DNA from: Elusimicrobia bacterium CG03_land_8_20_14_0_80_50_18
Lineage (GTDB): Bacteria; CG03
NCBI GenBank assembly: GCA_002780705.1
Contig: PEUP01000056.1
Coordinates: 15,567 to 33,308 of the forward strand
Direction of reading: 5' to 3'
DNA: 17,742 nucleotides
Shown in pieces: positions 16,912 through 17,742 of the stretch (its first letter is position 1; each line of letters begins with the position of its first letter). Under the pieces are notes generated by a model. That model was not told the origin of the DNA. It did no database searches and saw only the letters and a program-made list of their open reading frames with translations. Position numbers and translations under genes: made by a program.

Positions 16912-17742
16912 TCAGAATTTGAATCCGACGCTGGTGATATAGGCGTAGCCCAGAGCCCCGTGCGGAAGAAACGCGAGATCCGCGAAATAGCCGCCGTCCT
17001 GCCAGCCCAGCCCGAAACTCATGTTCAGATCATCCTGGTAGGAAGAGCCCATTCTCAGCGTGAGGTTTTTCTGCTGTTTGAATTCAAGGCCGAGGAGATA
17101 CTGTATCTTTTCATATCCTGTGAGTTTCACCTCGCTGACGAGATAGAACCTGCCCATTTTCTGCAGGGCTCCAAGCTCAAGAGCCCGGGGGAGTTCTTCT
17201 TTCGCGTTTATTATTTTTTTCTTAGAGCCGACATTTGACAGCACCGCGCCGAAAGCCGTGGCGCGCGAGGGCTGAGTCAGGAAACCGAAATCCCAGGCGC
17301 TGTGGTCATAATCCTCGCCGTAAATCTTCTGGCTGAGCTTCTTATAAGTCAGCCCCGTCACGGTGTAGCGTTTCAGGCGGAAGCCGTAAGACAGGCCCAT
17401 CACTCCATATCTGTCGGTGAAATCGCCGAGTTTTTCACCCGCGGAATCCCTCGCCGTATCGTCAAAATTATAGTTCTGCCAGCTAAGGCCAAAATGGCCG
17501 GCATTGACGGCGGCAGAATTCTGTTTTGTTGACATATACCACGCGTTCTGTGAAAATGTGGCGGTTCTGTCCTGTCTAAAGGCCAGCATCGCGGGATTGC
17601 CTCTCCAACAGTCCCTGCCCTCCCAAAGCACGGAAGAGCCGTTCATCGCCGCCAGTCTCGCCGAGACAGGCATCTTCAGAAAAGCGAAACTCTTCGTGCC
17701 GGGATTTTCAGCGAATGACACAGCGGCGCAGATCAAAAGCAA
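16912..17742 (-). CDS. PorV/UPF0164-like outer-membrane beta-barrel protein, N-terminus cut by the window
   Basis: The right edge of the window cuts this gene near its start; 276 codons are present. The first residues LLLICAAVSFA look like the hydrophobic core of a signal peptide, with cleavage likely before ENPGTKS. The mature start GTKSFAFLKMPVSARLAAMNGSSV is the hallmark of PorV/PorQ and UPF0164 proteins (usually AFLKIGVGARAAGMGGA). The rest alternates short strands rich in Y, F, G and N, and ends in YAYITSVGFKF, a terminal aromatic strand as in outer-membrane barrels. In other bacteria relatives take part in type IX secretion or lipid/hydrophobic transport; no secretion partner is visible here, so the role is open. 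The next gene, thrB, starts 51 bases after its stop from its own promoter. Confidence 0.75.
   Translation of the reverse strand: MLLICAAVSFAENPGTKSFAFLKMPVSARLAAMNGSSVLWEGRDCWRGNPAMLAFRQDRTATFSQNAWYMSTKQNSAAVNAGHFGLSWQNYNFDDTARDSAGEKLGDFTDRYGVMGLSYGFRLKRYTVTGLTYKKLSQKIYGEDYDHSAWDFGFLTQPSRATAFGAVLSNVGSKKKIINAKEELPRALELGALQKMGRFYLVSEVKLTGYEKIQYLLGLEFKQQKNLTLRMGSSYQDDLNMSFGLGWQDGGYFADLAFLPHGALGYAYITSVGFKF

Overview
All recognisable genes in this window lie on the minus strand, so the biological order runs from the right edge to the left. Together with the UPF0164/PorV-like barrel protein and the dispersed palindromic repeats that run into genes, this suggests an uncultivated Gram-negative-type lineage of the Elusimicrobiota/Omnitrophota kind. 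That assignment is an impression from gene content and repeat style, not a placement. No rRNA, tRNA or CRISPR array was seen, and no intergenic stretch exceeds about 120 bases.

Right to left: the C-terminal part of a PorV/UPF0164-like outer-membrane protein; then a tight thrB-lysC-cimA-comEA-like run in which thrB/lysC and lysC/cimA overlap by ATGA; a small ORF6N-domain gene; ilvD; ilvB-ilvN; then nadB-uvrA-dedA and polA, in which nadB/uvrA and uvrA/dedA overlap by ATGA. Amino-acid supply dominates the right half. Aspartokinase and homoserine kinase serve the threonine branch. Citramalate synthase, acetolactate synthase and dihydroxy-acid dehydratase serve isoleucine and valine; ilvC, asd, hom and thrC are not here. 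The left half joins NAD synthesis (nadB) with nucleotide excision repair and gap filling (uvrA, polA) and a DedA membrane protein.

Two accessory genes interrupt this layout: a DUF1016/YhcG-type PD-(D/E)XK nuclease gene between dedA and polA, and an ORF6N gene between the comEA-like gene and ilvD. The nuclease insertion is 1456 bp and is bracketed by a 16-bp direct repeat (15/16 identical) that spans the dedA stop and the polA start. Removing one copy restores a dedA/polA ATGA overlap, so it looks like a discrete cassette that entered without breaking the operon.

The second theme is short palindromic repeats inside or touching genes. A 48-bp in-frame unit lies in polA at the window edge. Twin 25-bp palindromes lie in the nuclease gene. 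A CAGGCAGG-containing palindrome or half-element recurs just before lysC and ilvN and inside the N-terminus of the ORF6N frame. Two probable promoters (nadB, thrB) place the -10 hexamer exactly 7 nt before the ATG with no good Shine-Dalgarno, which suggests leaderless transcripts.
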